A stretch of DNA of 64,000 nt from Alistipes sp. (GTDB lineage Bacteria; Bacillota; Clostridia; Oscillospirales; Ruminococcaceae), in contig JAMPAJ010000001.1 in the NCBI GenBank assembly GCA_023667265.1, positions 330,798-394,797 on the forward strand. Direction: 5' to 3'. The notes beneath the pieces are model-generated. The model was not told where the DNA came from and made no database searches. It worked only from the letters and a program-made list of their open reading frames with translations. The position numbers and the translations under genes were made by a program. Below are positions 33,653 to 42,207 of the stretch, in pieces (the first letter of the stretch is position 1; the number at the start of each line of letters is the position of its first letter).

Positions 33653-33687
33653 ATAAAACAAAACGGATGCTCTATACGGAGCATCCG
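33653..33687 (-). terminator. Terminator after prs
   Basis: On the minus strand CGGATGCTC (33687-33679) pairs with GAGCATCCG (33672-33664), followed by TTTTGTTTTAT. Confidence 0.85.
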
Positions 33688-33696
33688 CGATATAAA

Positions 33697-34842
33697 TTAC
33701 TTCATTCCGTAGCTTTTAAGCAGATTCTCGATCTTAGCGTGAGGATCGAGTATCTTGCTGATTGAAACGTCGTGGTTGATAGCCTCGATAAAGTATGCGA
33801 TATACTTTGAAACGTCGACCTCGTGGAACCAGGGACGGCTGAGCAGCTCGGGGCTTCTGTAAGTAAGATTTGTACCCAGAACACCGCCGATAACGCCCTC
33901 TTCATAAGCCTTGTCGAACTTCTCCAGACCGTTTGTGAAAATAGCATAGGTAGCGTATGTGAAGATCCTGTTTGCCTTTTTCTTTTTCAGGTTATATGCA
34001 AGGTCAAGCATTGACTCGCCGGAGGAAATAATATCATCAGCAACGAAAACGTCCTTTCCCTCAACGGGATTTCCGAGGTATTCATGAGCGACAATGGGAT
34101 TTCTGCCGTTTACGATAGTCGAGTAGTCGCGTCTCTTGTAGAACATACCCATATCAACGCCCAGAACTGATGCGTAGTACATATTTCTGTTAAGTGCGCC
34201 CTCATCGGGAGAAACGATCATGAACTTGTCCTTTGTAAGCTGGAGATCCTTGAAATCATGGAGCAGACACTTGAGTACCTGATATGTGGGCATAGCGTTG
34301 TCAAGACCCATAAGCGGTACAGCGTTCTGCACACGTGGATCGTGAGCGTCAAAGGTTACGACATTTGAAACGCCCATCGACTCCAGCTCCTGCAAAGCCC
34401 AGGCGCAGTCCAGAGACTCGCGGTAGCTGCGTCTATGCTGTCTGCCGCCGTAGAGAAGAGGCATGATAATGTTGACGCGGTGAGCCTTGCCGCTTGCAGC
34501 CTGGATAATACGCTTGAGATCCTGATAGTGGTCGTCTGGAGACATAGCGTTCTGGAAGCCGAAATAGTCATACTTTACATTGTAATTACCCACGTCCACG
34601 ATAATAAAGAGATCCTTGCCTCTTACTGTGGACTTGATGAGACCCTTTCCGTCGCCGGAGGAGAATCTGGGGCACTGAGCTTCAATGAGAAAGCTCTCTG
34701 TGTCGTTGCCTGCAAGCTTTGACCAGTCAACGAGGTAGTCGTTGATCTTTGCGCCAAGCTCGGTAACGCTGTTCATGGCAATAATGCCAAGGGGCGGAGC
34801 GCTGATCTCACTGTCGAATAAATTTTCACTTGAAGCGATCAT
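33697..34842 (-). CDS. prs: Ribose-phosphate pyrophosphokinase (divergent, long form)
   Basis: PRPP synthetase makes phosphoribosyl pyrophosphate from ribose 5-phosphate and ATP for purine, pyrimidine and histidine synthesis. The PRPP-binding motif is VFVADDIISSGESM, and the flexible loop and metal segments are GGRQHRRSYRES, TFDAHDPRVQ and SPDEGALNRN. At 381 aa it is about 65 residues longer than the classical enzyme, with an extended N-terminus (SEISAPPLGIIAMNS), like a clade I associate with clostridia. AGAGGA precedes the start. It lies 72 bp downstream of ppa, whose product removes pyrophosphate. Confidence 0.88.
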   Translation of the reverse strand: MIASSENLFDSEISAPPLGIIAMNSVTELGAKINDYLVDWSKLAGNDTESFLIEAQCPRFSSGDGKGLIKSTVRGKDLFIIVDVGNYNVKYDYFGFQNAMSPDDHYQDLKRIIQAASGKAHRVNIIMPLLYGGRQHRRSYRESLDCAWALQELESMGVSNVVTFDAHDPRVQNAVPLMGLDNAMPTYQVLKCLLHDFKDLQLTKDKFMIVSPDEGALNRNMYYASVLGVDMGMFYKRRDYSTIVNGRNPIVAHEYLGNPVEGKDVFVADDIISSGESMLDLAYNLKKKKANRIFTYATYAIFTNGLEKFDKAYEEGVIGGVLGTNLTYRSPELLSRPWFHEVDVSKYIAYFIEAINHDVSISKILDPHAKIENLLKSYGMK

Positions 34843-34914
34843 AAATTAATTCCTCTCATTTTTCATTTTGACTTTGGCAGCGCCGTGACGGTACTGCTCT
34901 ATTTCAACCTCCGC

Positions 34915-35448
34915 TTATTTGCAGAAGTTTTCGATGTAGTTTTCAATATCGCTGGCGATTATCTGCTTTGCGACGTCAGCGTGGTCGATCTCGTTGACTA
35001 CAGTCGTTTTATTTTCAAGTTCCTTGTAAACCGTGAAAAAGTGCGTCATTTCGTCGAAAATGTGCTTAGGGAGCTGTTCGATGTCCATATACATATTATA
35101 ATTAGGGTCGTCGAAGGGAACTGCGATGATCTTATCATCGTGGCGTCCGTTGTCCAGCATTCTGATAACGCCGATAGGGTAGCACTTCACAAGCGTCAGC
35201 GGCATAAGCTTTTCCGAGCAGAGAACAAGCACGTCGAGCGGGTCGTTGTCGTCGGAGTAGGTTCTTGGAATGAAGCCGTAGTTTGCCGGATAGTGGGTAG
35301 ATGTATGGAGGATCCTGTCCATTTTTATGAAGCCCGTTTCTTTGTCGAGCTCATATTTGATCTTACTGCCCTTTCCGATCTCAATAACAGCGTAGAAATC
35401 ATCGGGGCTTATTCTTTTCGGATTTATATTGTGCCAGATATTTTTCAT
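34915..35448 (-). CDS. ppa: Inorganic pyrophosphatase, class I
   Basis: Soluble family I PPase (177 aa) hydrolyses pyrophosphate released by PRPP-consuming and other biosynthetic steps. Signature residues are HYPANYGFIP and the metal-binding DDNDPLDVLV near residues 66-75, with a further Asp/Lys cluster at NGRHDDKII. AGGAGT precedes the ATG. The pairing with prs suggests coordinated nucleotide metabolism. Promoter and gene are separated by only a short leader. Confidence 0.95.
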   Translation of the reverse strand: MKNIWHNINPKRISPDDFYAVIEIGKGSKIKYELDKETGFIKMDRILHTSTHYPANYGFIPRTYSDDNDPLDVLVLCSEKLMPLTLVKCYPIGVIRMLDNGRHDDKIIAVPFDDPNYNMYMDIEQLPKHIFDEMTHFFTVYKELENKTTVVNEIDHADVAKQIIASDIENYIENFCK

Positions 35449-35481
35449 AAAAGCAACTCCTAAAATCTTTTCTCTATTTTA

Positions 35482-35509
35482 AGTATACCATGTTTTTGAG
35501 ATTTGTCAA
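35482..35509 (-). promoter_or_regulatory. Promoter of ppa-prs
   Basis: On the minus strand, -35 TTGACA (35509-35504), 16-bp spacer, -10 TATACT (35487-35482). A second TTGACA lies farther upstream near 35527-35532. Confidence 0.75.
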
Positions 35510-35757
35510 TATTAGCTTAAAGTCTTTGTCAATTTTCGTCGAAATAACGAAATTTTTAGAGTTAAAAAAAATTTTTTTGGATTTTACGCAGACTGCTTTT
35601 TCGCTGTATTGCAAGGAATGGAGACAATGTATATTTTATTTTCGCGCCTCAGCCCTTGATTCGGCATAATCAGTAAAAACACACATTGAATATACAATTT
35701 GTATAAATTTATGTACTGAATATGAATTAGATTAAAGAAGTTAATATATAAAAACTA

Positions 35758-35786
35758 TTGATTTTTTTGTAAAAATGTTGTAAAAT
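35758..35786 (+). promoter_or_regulatory. Possible promoter of the sensor-GGDEF gene
   Basis: TTGATT (35758-35763), 17-bp spacer, TAAAAT (35781-35786), in a very AT-rich stretch. The rest of 35510-35757 shows no gene or repeat. Confidence 0.5.
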
Positions 35787-35869
35787 ATATACAGATGAAA
35801 AAATGGGATGATTTTTAGTTTTGAATCTGTCGTGTTATTTGTTACGATGCCAAAGGAGAGTGAGAACTT

Positions 35870-37807
35870 TTGAATAAGAGAAAAATTGCCGTTATCGTTG
35901 CTGGCATCGACGAATCCTACCAAAGCAGTATACTCCGGGGAATACAATCTGCCGCCGCCGAATGTTCATTTGATTTTTATGTTTTTGCTTCCTTTACCGG
36001 CATGATGAATAACGAGGCTCACGACTACGGCGAGTTGAATATCTTCAAGCTTCCGGATTTCAGGGATTTTGACGGTGCAATACTGATGACAAATACTATT
36101 GATTTTCAGCCTGATGTAAATAACATTCTGGAGCAGATACAGAGTGTAGGCATCCCTGCCGTGAGCATCGACAACGATGTTGACGGACTGTTTCATATCG
36201 GTATTGACAACAAGACAGCTATGCGTGAGATAACCGAACATTTCATAAATGTCCATGGTTTTACTAAATTCAACTATATTTCCGGCCCAAAGGAAAATTC
36301 TGAAAGCGCGGCACGTCTCAACGCTTTTCTGGAGGTTCTGGCGGAGCATGACCTGACTATTGACGAGGAGCGTATCTTCTACGGGGACTTCCGTGCGCCG
36401 ACGGGAAAGGCGGCGGTCGAGCACTTTCTGATGAATACTCCGTATATGCCGGAGGCGATAGTGTGCGCCAACGACGTTATGGCTGCCGCTGCGATCAATC
36501 GGCTTTTCGAGGCGGGATATAAAATTCCGGAGGAAATAGCCGTTTCCGGATTTGACAATACATTCAGCAATCACAATTTCCGCATAGAGCTGACCTCTGT
36601 TGAGCGTCCGCTGCTGCTATCGGGTCAGCTCGCCTGCCATATGCTGTACGACCACTTCAACGGCGTGGGACAGTACAGAAGCAAGATACTTAATATGTCA
36701 ACACGCTTCACCGAAAGCTGTGGCTGCAAGGACAGCGCCATTCACGACATTGCAGAGTATAAGGAGCTTAATATCACCAATTACAGCCGGATCGAGACTA
36801 TAAACAACTATATGTCCCTGTTTAACCAGCTTTCCTGCGAGCTCCACGGATGCAACGCCTTTGAGGATTATATAAATTCGCTGAAAAAATTTGTAGTCTA
36901 TATGAATCCTGGCGAGTTTTATTTCTGCCTGTGCGAAAACTGGACGGATGAGTTTATCGACGACGACGGAATAGTGACAAAAAACAGCGATATCCCCAAG
37001 ACATACACCGAGCGTATGCTTGTGCCTATAGCCTACAGCAACGGAGAATTTTACGAGGTGGATTCTATTATCCGGCGGAAGCTTATTCCCGATGTGCCGG
37101 TGAAAAATGAATCCGATAAATTCTACTACATCCTGCCCCTGCATTTTGCGGAGCGGTGTCTGGGCTATATGGCTATCAACAACTGCCATGTTTCCCTGCA
37201 TAACGCCATGTTCCAGTCCTGGTGCATCACGATAAACAACTCCCTGGAGAACATAAGAAAGCTCAATTCTCTTGATTACGCCGTGAAAAAGCTTGGGCGT
37301 CTCTACGCTCAGGATACCTTTTCCGGTATTTACAACAGAAACGGCTTTGTTCTTGCGACGACGGATATTTTTAACGCCTGCGCTGAGGAGAACAGGAGCA
37401 TCATGCTTATGTTCATAGACCTTGACGGACTGAAGGGGATCAACGATACATATGGTCACGCTGTCGGAGATGAGGCTATTCGTGCGGTGGCTGATGTGTT
37501 GTGCCGTTCGTGTACCGAGGGCGAGGTTTTCTGTCGGTTCGGCGGAGATGAGTTCATTGTTTTTGCTGCGGATTATCAGGATGCCGAAGCAGATCTGCTG
37601 ACTGCGAAGATCGAGGAGAATATAATCTGGTTCAACAGAGCAATGAACAACGATTTTGAGCTCAGCGCAAGCACTGGATATGTTATTGCAGTGCCGAAAA
37701 AGGGCGATGATCTGTTCCGCTTTGTCACTGAGGCTGACAAAATAATGTACGATACAAAGAAAAAGAAAAAGCTTTCAAAGCATCTCCGGCAGCAGACAGA
37801 GCAGTGA
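35870..37807 (+). CDS. LacI-type ligand-binding domain fused to a GGDEF diguanylate cyclase
   Basis: This 645-residue cytosolic protein (no membrane segment, no signal peptide) starts with a periplasmic-binding/LacI-like ligand domain (about 5-280: KIAVIVAGIDESYQSSILRGI, AIVCANDVMAAAAINRL, IAVSGFDNT). The usual LacI helix-turn-helix is absent. A middle region (about 300-470) resembles a GAF-like fold. The GGDEF domain (about 480-635) has DTFSGIYNRNGF, FIDLDGLKGIND and RFGGDEFIVF, with the active-site motif intact, so it should make cyclic di-GMP. No inhibitory RxxD is visible before GGDEF. No EAL domain is present. The start is TTG at 35870, after AAAGGAG with a rather long 11-nt gap. A sugar or metabolite is the likely input. 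Confidence 0.88.
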   Translation: MNKRKIAVIVAGIDESYQSSILRGIQSAAAECSFDFYVFASFTGMMNNEAHDYGELNIFKLPDFRDFDGAILMTNTIDFQPDVNNILEQIQSVGIPAVSIDNDVDGLFHIGIDNKTAMREITEHFINVHGFTKFNYISGPKENSESAARLNAFLEVLAEHDLTIDEERIFYGDFRAPTGKAAVEHFLMNTPYMPEAIVCANDVMAAAAINRLFEAGYKIPEEIAVSGFDNTFSNHNFRIELTSVERPLLLSGQLACHMLYDHFNGVGQYRSKILNMSTRFTESCGCKDSAIHDIAEYKELNITNYSRIETINNYMSLFNQLSCELHGCNAFEDYINSLKKFVVYMNPGEFYFCLCENWTDEFIDDDGIVTKNSDIPKTYTERMLVPIAYSNGEFYEVDSIIRRKLIPDVPVKNESDKFYYILPLHFAERCLGYMAINNCHVSLHNAMFQSWCITINNSLENIRKLNSLDYAVKKLGRLYAQDTFSGIYNRNGFVLATTDIFNACAEENRSIMLMFIDLDGLKGINDTYGHAVGDEAIRAVADVLCRSCTEGEVFCRFGGDEFIVFAADYQDAEADLLTAKIEENIIWFNRAMNNDFELSASTGYVIAVPKKGDDLFRFVTEADKIMYDTKKKKKLSKHLRQQTEQ

Positions 37808-37811
37808 CACG

Positions 37812-37828
37812 TTGTGCATTATGCACAA
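37812..37828. repeat. Perfect short palindrome after the GGDEF gene
   Basis: TTGTGCAT-T-ATGCACAA just after the stop codon. It has no T tract, so it is a weak candidate terminator or protein site. Confidence 0.4.
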
Positions 37829-37928
37829 TTGGTTGCTGAGATGAAGCCGGAAAATCAAGATAAATAATTTGCTGACCGATTAAATTTCGTCAGATTCAAC
37901 AAAAGTATTATTATTTCGAAAACTTTTC

Positions 37929-37957
37929 TTGCAATTGTTGTGGAAATATGATATAAT
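37929..37957 (+). promoter_or_regulatory. Promoter of the zinc-ribbon/LRR gene
   Basis: -35 TTGCAA (37929-37934), 17-bp spacer, -10 TATAAT (37952-37957). The leader is about 110 nt with no clear structure. Confidence 0.8.
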
Positions 37958-38074
37958 TAAATTGATGTATTCATTATTTATTAAAAATCTGCAAGCATAC
38001 GGCGTGCAAAGCTGACAGACGTGCTTTGTGCGATGTTGCCTTGAATAGGCGAATTAATCGGAGTGATAGATTAT

Positions 38075-39451
38075 ATGAAATTAGTTAAATGTTCAGAGGG
38101 ACACGGATATGATTCCGAAAAGTTCGACAGCTGCCCCATGTGTGCAAGGGCTGCGTCGGGTAAGAAGGTAAAGGTAGTGAAGGTAAAGGCTGCAAGGAAG
38201 CCTGAGCCCGAGAAAAAATCAGAACCTCCGAAGTCTGAGGTAAAACCCGAACCCGAGAAAAAGGTCGAGCCGCCCAAGCCTGAGGCAAAACCTGAGCCTG
38301 AAAAAAAGGTCGAGCTGCCCAAGCCCGAGATGAAGCCTGAGCCCGAGAAAAAGGTCGAGCTGCCCAAGCTCGAGGTAAAACCTGAGCCTGAGAAAAAGGT
38401 CGAGCCACTCAAGTCTGAGGTGAAACGCGAACCTGAGAAAAAGATCGAGCCTCCAAAGCCCGAGTTAAAGCCAGAAATTGCGAAAAAGCCGGAAATACCG
38501 CAGATCGTCGATATCGAGCCTGTGCCTGTAAAGCAGACTTCAGAGGTGAAAAGCCGGGAGGATCTGTACCAGGATAAGGATATTGAGCAGGTCGAGGCTG
38601 TTGAGATCGACGATGTGAATAATATGGCGCTGGGCAAGAACGGCACGCTGCTGATAAAATATTTCGGCACAAACGAAGTCATCCATATTCCCGACGGCGT
38701 GGCTGTGATCGGAAAGTACGCTTTCCGCGGCAATGAATCCGCGAAGAAGATCGTCATGTCGGACAGCGTTAAGACCGTCGATAAATTCGCTTTTGCTCAC
38801 TGCGTAAATATCGAGGAGATCGTATTTTCCAGCAATCTGGAAAGCGTCGGTGAGAATGCGTTTCTGAAATGCAGGCGTATCAAGGAGCTGGATTTCCCTA
38901 ATTCGCTGAAAAATATCGGCAAGGGCGCGTTTGCGAGATGTGCTTCTGTCCGGAAGCTTATTATTCCGGCTCAGCTGAAAAAAATAAGCGATCTCAGCTT
39001 TTTCTCCTGCCGTAATCTGAACAGAGTCATCCTGTCAAATTCCGTTGAAGCTATCGGAAACGCAGCATTTTCGGAGTGTTACGGCTTGAAAAAGATCGTT
39101 ATGAACGATAATCTGTTGTCAATCGGTGAAAGCGCCTTTGCATGGTGCCGCTCGCTGGAGGAAATAAATATTCCTGCATCTGTAAGGGTGATAGGAAGCT
39201 GGGCGTTCTATGGCTGCGGAAGGCTGACTGATGTGCGTCTCAGCGTCCAGGTCAAGGATGTCCGTGACGACGCTTTCTGCGGCTGTGAAAATATATATAA
39301 CGTTCATGTTGCGGAACTTGAAGGAATTGATTATAACCAGACGCTCGTGAAAAAGAGCCATAAGCTCATAATCCGCGTACTGAAACAGGTCAATCGTAAG
39401 AAAGCCGAGCGTTATGCCCGTGAGCATAATATAAGCACGCTGTTTATATGA
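38075..39451 (+). CDS. Zinc-ribbon protein with Pro-Glu-Lys repeats and BspA-like LRRs
   Basis: This 458-residue protein has three parts. The first 25 residues (KCSEGHGYDSEKFDSCPMC) are a short Cys-rich ribbon of the type CxxGHxYDxxKxxxCPxC that precedes varied domains in Ruminococcus-like bacteria. Residues about 35-150 are a low-complexity linker of repeated PEPEKKVEPPKPE units. Residues about 190-420 hold about nine leucine-rich repeats of 23 residues of the LRR_5/BspA type (for example LKNIGKGAFARCASVRKLII). No signal peptide is visible, so either it is cytosolic or the ribbon acts in an unconventional export or scaffolding route. I prefer ATG 38075 (GGAG 11 nt upstream) over GTG 38063. 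Function unknown; protein binding by the LRRs is likely. Confidence 0.8.
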   Translation: MKLVKCSEGHGYDSEKFDSCPMCARAASGKKVKVVKVKAARKPEPEKKSEPPKSEVKPEPEKKVEPPKPEAKPEPEKKVELPKPEMKPEPEKKVELPKLEVKPEPEKKVEPLKSEVKREPEKKIEPPKPELKPEIAKKPEIPQIVDIEPVPVKQTSEVKSREDLYQDKDIEQVEAVEIDDVNNMALGKNGTLLIKYFGTNEVIHIPDGVAVIGKYAFRGNESAKKIVMSDSVKTVDKFAFAHCVNIEEIVFSSNLESVGENAFLKCRRIKELDFPNSLKNIGKGAFARCASVRKLIIPAQLKKISDLSFFSCRNLNRVILSNSVEAIGNAAFSECYGLKKIVMNDNLLSIGESAFAWCRSLEEINIPASVRVIGSWAFYGCGRLTDVRLSVQVKDVRDDAFCGCENIYNVHVAELEGIDYNQTLVKKSHKLIIRVLKQVNRKKAERYAREHNISTLFI

Positions 39452-39464
39452 AATGATATAATTA

Positions 39465-39503
39465 AGGGGACGCTCTATCTCTTGCAGAGCGTCCCCTCTT
39501 TTT
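39465..39503 (+). terminator. Terminator after the LRR gene
   Basis: AGGGGACGCTCT/AGAGCGTCCCCT, 12-bp stem, followed by CTTTTT. Confidence 0.9.
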
Positions 39504-39531
39504 AAACAGTACCTTTTGAAGCCCAGTTTTA

Positions 39532-39987
39532 TCAATTCTTCGGCTTCTTGAAAAGCTGCCTGATGACCAGCGCACCGCCGGACAATGCCATACCGAACAT
39601 AATAACGTAAACATAGCCGCTTGTGGGGCGGAACGTCACCCGGGTGCTCATAATGACGGCTGTCAGCACGATTATTACTCCCACTGCACAGACGATCCAG
39701 CCGAAAATTTTCCGCTCCATAAGAAAAAGCATCACGATACCGATGAACAGCGGAATAAAAATCGCGCCGTTAGGCACATTGAACGAGCCAAGCCGGAATA
39801 CGCCGTAGCCCCAGCTGCTGGATACTGTCAGATTGCTGAAAATCATATACAATCCGGCAGCTAACAGAAGCAGTCCGCCGAAAAATTCCAGCAGATCGTT
39901 GCGCTCCTTCGGTTTTTTGCCGTTCAGTTCCCGGAGTTCGTCAAGAGCTTTCTGAAGCTCACGGTCTGTTTTATCCTTTTTTGACAT
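39532..39987 (-). CDS. Small integral membrane protein, unknown function
   Basis: A 151-residue protein with a charged N-terminus (KKDKTDRELQKALDELRELNGKK, predicted helix or coiled coil) and about four hydrophobic helices (36-53, 72-91, 96-113, 126-142). I do not recognise a family. It follows upp by 21 bp and probably ends the fhs-tsaE-tsaB-rpiB-upp transcript. GGGAGGAAT precedes the start. Confidence 0.7.
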   Translation of the reverse strand: MSKKDKTDRELQKALDELRELNGKKPKERNDLLEFFGGLLLLAAGLYMIFSNLTVSSSWGYGVFRLGSFNVPNGAIFIPLFIGIVMLFLMERKIFGWIVCAVGVIIVLTAVIMSTRVTFRPTSGYVYVIMFGMALSGGALVIRQLFKKPKN

Positions 39988-40008
39988 ATCATTCCTCCCG
40001 TTTCGTCA

Positions 40009-40638
40009 TTACTTCGTGCCGAAAATACGGTCTCCTGCGTCTCCTACGCCGGGAACGATATACTTGTCCTCGTTGAGACCACGATCCATAACTCCGGTGT
40101 AGATCTCAACATCCGGGTGAGCTGTCTGAACCTTCTCAACTCCCTCGGGAGAACAGATAATGCACATAAACTTGACATTTCTGACGCCCAGCTTCTTCAT
40201 TTCCTCAATTGCGGCAACGGCGGAATGACCGGTCGCAAGCATCGGGTCAACGATGATAACGTCACGCTCGGCGATATCGTCGGGCATTTTTGAGTAGTAC
40301 TGCACCGCTGTTTTTGTGTCAGGCTCTCTGTAGATGCCGATATGACCTATTTTTGCCGCAGGAACAAGAGCTGTAACGCCGTCTATCATTCCGAGACCTG
40401 CACGGAGTATCGGAACGAATGCCAGCTTTCTGCCGGAGATCACCTTTGTTTTTGCAACGGCAACAGGCGTTTCGATCTCGATCTCCTTCAGCGGCAGGTC
40501 GCGCGTAGCCTCGTAGCAAATGAACATGGCTATCTCCGAAACCAGCTCACGAAATTCCTTTGTTCCTGTGTTTTTGTCTCTCAGAAGAGAAATTTTGTGC
40601 TGAACCAGCGGATGGTCGATGATATGTAATTTTGACAT
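40009..40638 (-). CDS. upp: Uracil phosphoribosyltransferase
   Basis: This enzyme salvages uracil with PRPP to form UMP. The 209-aa length is exactly typical. The PRPP loop [13 protein letters not shown] is near residue 130, and the C-terminal [24 protein letters not shown] is diagnostic. AAGGAGT precedes the ATG. It is 11 bp downstream of rpiB. Confidence 0.97.
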   Translation of the reverse strand: MSKLHIIDHPLVQHKISLLRDKNTGTKEFRELVSEIAMFICYEATRDLPLKEIEIETPVAVAKTKVISGRKLAFVPILRAGLGMIDGVTALVPAAKIGHIGIYREPDTKTAVQYYSKMPDDIAERDVIIVDPMLATGHSAVAAIEEMKKLGVRNVKFMCIICSPEGVEKVQTAHPDVEIYTGVMDRGLNEDKYIVPGVGDAGDRIFGTK

Positions 40639-40649
40639 AGTAACACTCC

Positions 40650-41084
40650 TTATTTATTTTCCAGAGCCGTTATAAGATCGACTCTTCTCTGATGTCTGCC
40701 GCCCTCGAAGCCTGTAGTGAGGAAAATTTCTGCCAGCTCGCAGGCAAGTCCGCAGCCGAGAGTCCTTGCACCCATGCACATTACATTGGCGTCGTTGTGG
40801 AGACGTGTAAACTTTGTTGAAAAGGAATCCGAGCACAGAGCGGCGCGAATACCCTTGATTTTATTTGCGGCGATAGACATTCCGATGCCTGTTCCGCAGA
40901 TGAGGATGCCTTTTTCACATTCCCCGGACGCCACGAGACCGCAGACAGCCTCCGCCATGTTGGGGTAGTCGCAGGGCTCGCCGTCAGTGCCCATATCCTT
41001 AAACTGGAAGCCCTTTTCCATAAGAGCCTCGATCACGGCTTTTTTCATTTCAACACCGGCATGGTCACAGCCAATTGCTATCAT
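40650..41084 (-). CDS. rpiB: Ribose 5-phosphate isomerase B
   Basis: RpiB interconverts ribose 5-phosphate and ribulose 5-phosphate, feeding PRPP synthesis. Signature features are [11 protein letters not shown] at the N-terminus, the catalytic Cys in [14 protein letters not shown] and the [12 protein letters not shown] block. The length of 144 aa is normal. It lies between tsaB (5 bp upstream) and upp (11 bp downstream), and the ribose-uracil pairing is common in Firmicutes. Confidence 0.96.
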   Translation of the reverse strand: MIAIGCDHAGVEMKKAVIEALMEKGFQFKDMGTDGEPCDYPNMAEAVCGLVASGECEKGILICGTGIGMSIAANKIKGIRAALCSDSFSTKFTRLHNDANVMCMGARTLGCGLACELAEIFLTTGFEGGRHQRRVDLITALENK

Positions 41085-41089
41085 TTCAA

Positions 41090-41782
41090 TTACTCCTTAT
41101 TTGTTTTTTCTTCCAGATCTTTTTCAGCCTTGACCTTCTGGAGATACGAAACCTCCAGTTCGTCGGCAGTGACAAATTCCTTTGACATCGCTCCAAGGCA
41201 GATACCGCAGGCATTTTGCAGCCGTCCCTGAGGCGGCGCGATGATAAGCATCGGCGAGCGGTATGTCATGAAGAAATCCGCCGCACCGTCGCCGCAAAGC
41301 AACACTTCTGTTCCATTAAAAGCAAGAAACTCAGCCAGCTCGTTGCAGCTTATGAGCTTCTCTTCCATAAGCGTTTCAAGGCAATATCCGTCGCTTTTGT
41401 ATACTCCGACATAGACAAGCTCGCCTCTCGCCTTCATTACAGAGCATATGGTTCCCTTATGGGCAATATTGTTATAAGCCAATCCCTCGAGGGTCGAAAC
41501 TCCGCAGCATTTGCAGTCCAGAGCAAATCCCATAGCCTTTACTGCCGCAATGCCGATACGCAGTCCGGTATAGCTTCCTGGTCCCTTTGCCACGGCGATA
41601 ATATCAATATCGGACACGTCTTTCCCGGTCTGCTCCAATATGCTTTTCACAGCCGGCATAATGACCTGTGAATGTGTTTTTTGGGTATACAGCGAGCTTT
41701 CTCCGAGAAAAACATCTGTCTCCGTATCGAAAAGCGCGGCAGAAGCAGTTTTTCCGGAGGTGTCAATTCCAAGCATCAGCAA
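41090..41782 (-). CDS. tsaB: tRNA threonylcarbamoyladenosine biosynthesis protein TsaB
   Basis: TsaB is the non-catalytic partner of TsaD in t6A37 modification of tRNA. The ASKHA fold begins LGIDTSGKTASAAL and contains VAKGPGSYTGLRIGIAAVKAM, the family signature. Length is 230 aa. The TTG start at 41782 lies 9 nt after GAGGAGG and gives the usual N-terminal spacing before IDTS; ATG two codons later is the alternative. Its start overlaps tsaE by 20 bp, giving tight coupling. TsaD is not in the window. Confidence 0.92.
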   Translation of the reverse strand: MLMLGIDTSGKTASAALFDTETDVFLGESSLYTQKTHSQVIMPAVKSILEQTGKDVSDIDIIAVAKGPGSYTGLRIGIAAVKAMGFALDCKCCGVSTLEGLAYNNIAHKGTICSVMKARGELVYVGVYKSDGYCLETLMEEKLISCNELAEFLAFNGTEVLLCGDGAADFFMTYRSPMLIIAPPQGRLQNACGICLGAMSKEFVTADELEVSYLQKVKAEKDLEEKTNKE

Positions 41783-42206
41783 TGCGTCCGCCCTCCTCTA
41801 TTATGATCTCCCTTTTCAGGTCGGACAGGGAATTTATCGTGATATAAATAGTATTTTCCGGCATCGCATAGGCGATATTTTCCGACCATTCGATCGCAGC
41901 AATATTGTCCGAAAAATCGTAGTCGTAGAAGCCGGAGGATTCAAGGTCGTCTTCGCTTGAAATGCGGTACATATCGAAATGGAAGAGACTCATTTTCTCG
42001 CCGACATATTCGTTTACCAGGGCGAATGTGGGCGAGCTTACGTTGTCGCCGAGTCCAAGACCTATTGCAAGACCCCGGGTGAACGTGGTTTTTCCTGCGC
42101 CGAGCCCACCCTTGTATGCGATGAGATCTCCGGGCTTAAGGAGACGTCCAAGCTTTTCCGCAGCCTTTATTGTCTCCTCCGGATTTTGGGTTATTATTTT
42201 TATCAT
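41763..42206 (-). CDS. tsaE: tRNA t6A biosynthesis ATPase TsaE
   Basis: This small P-loop ATPase (147 aa) regulates the TsaB-TsaD complex. The Walker A is GGLGAGKTTFTRG near residue 34, followed by VSSPTFALVNEY and FHFDMYRI, typical of the family. The gene starts 1 bp from the fhs stop and its end overlaps tsaB. Confidence 0.94.
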   Translation of the reverse strand: MIKIITQNPEETIKAAEKLGRLLKPGDLIAYKGGLGAGKTTFTRGLAIGLGLGDNVSSPTFALVNEYVGEKMSLFHFDMYRISSEDDLESSGFYDYDFSDNIAAIEWSENIAYAMPENTIYITINSLSDLKREIIIEEGGRIADAWN

Positions 42207-42207
42207 A

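Noticed and set aside
37812..37828. Terminator after the GGDEF gene
   Set aside because: The palindrome has no T tract; kept only as a weak site.
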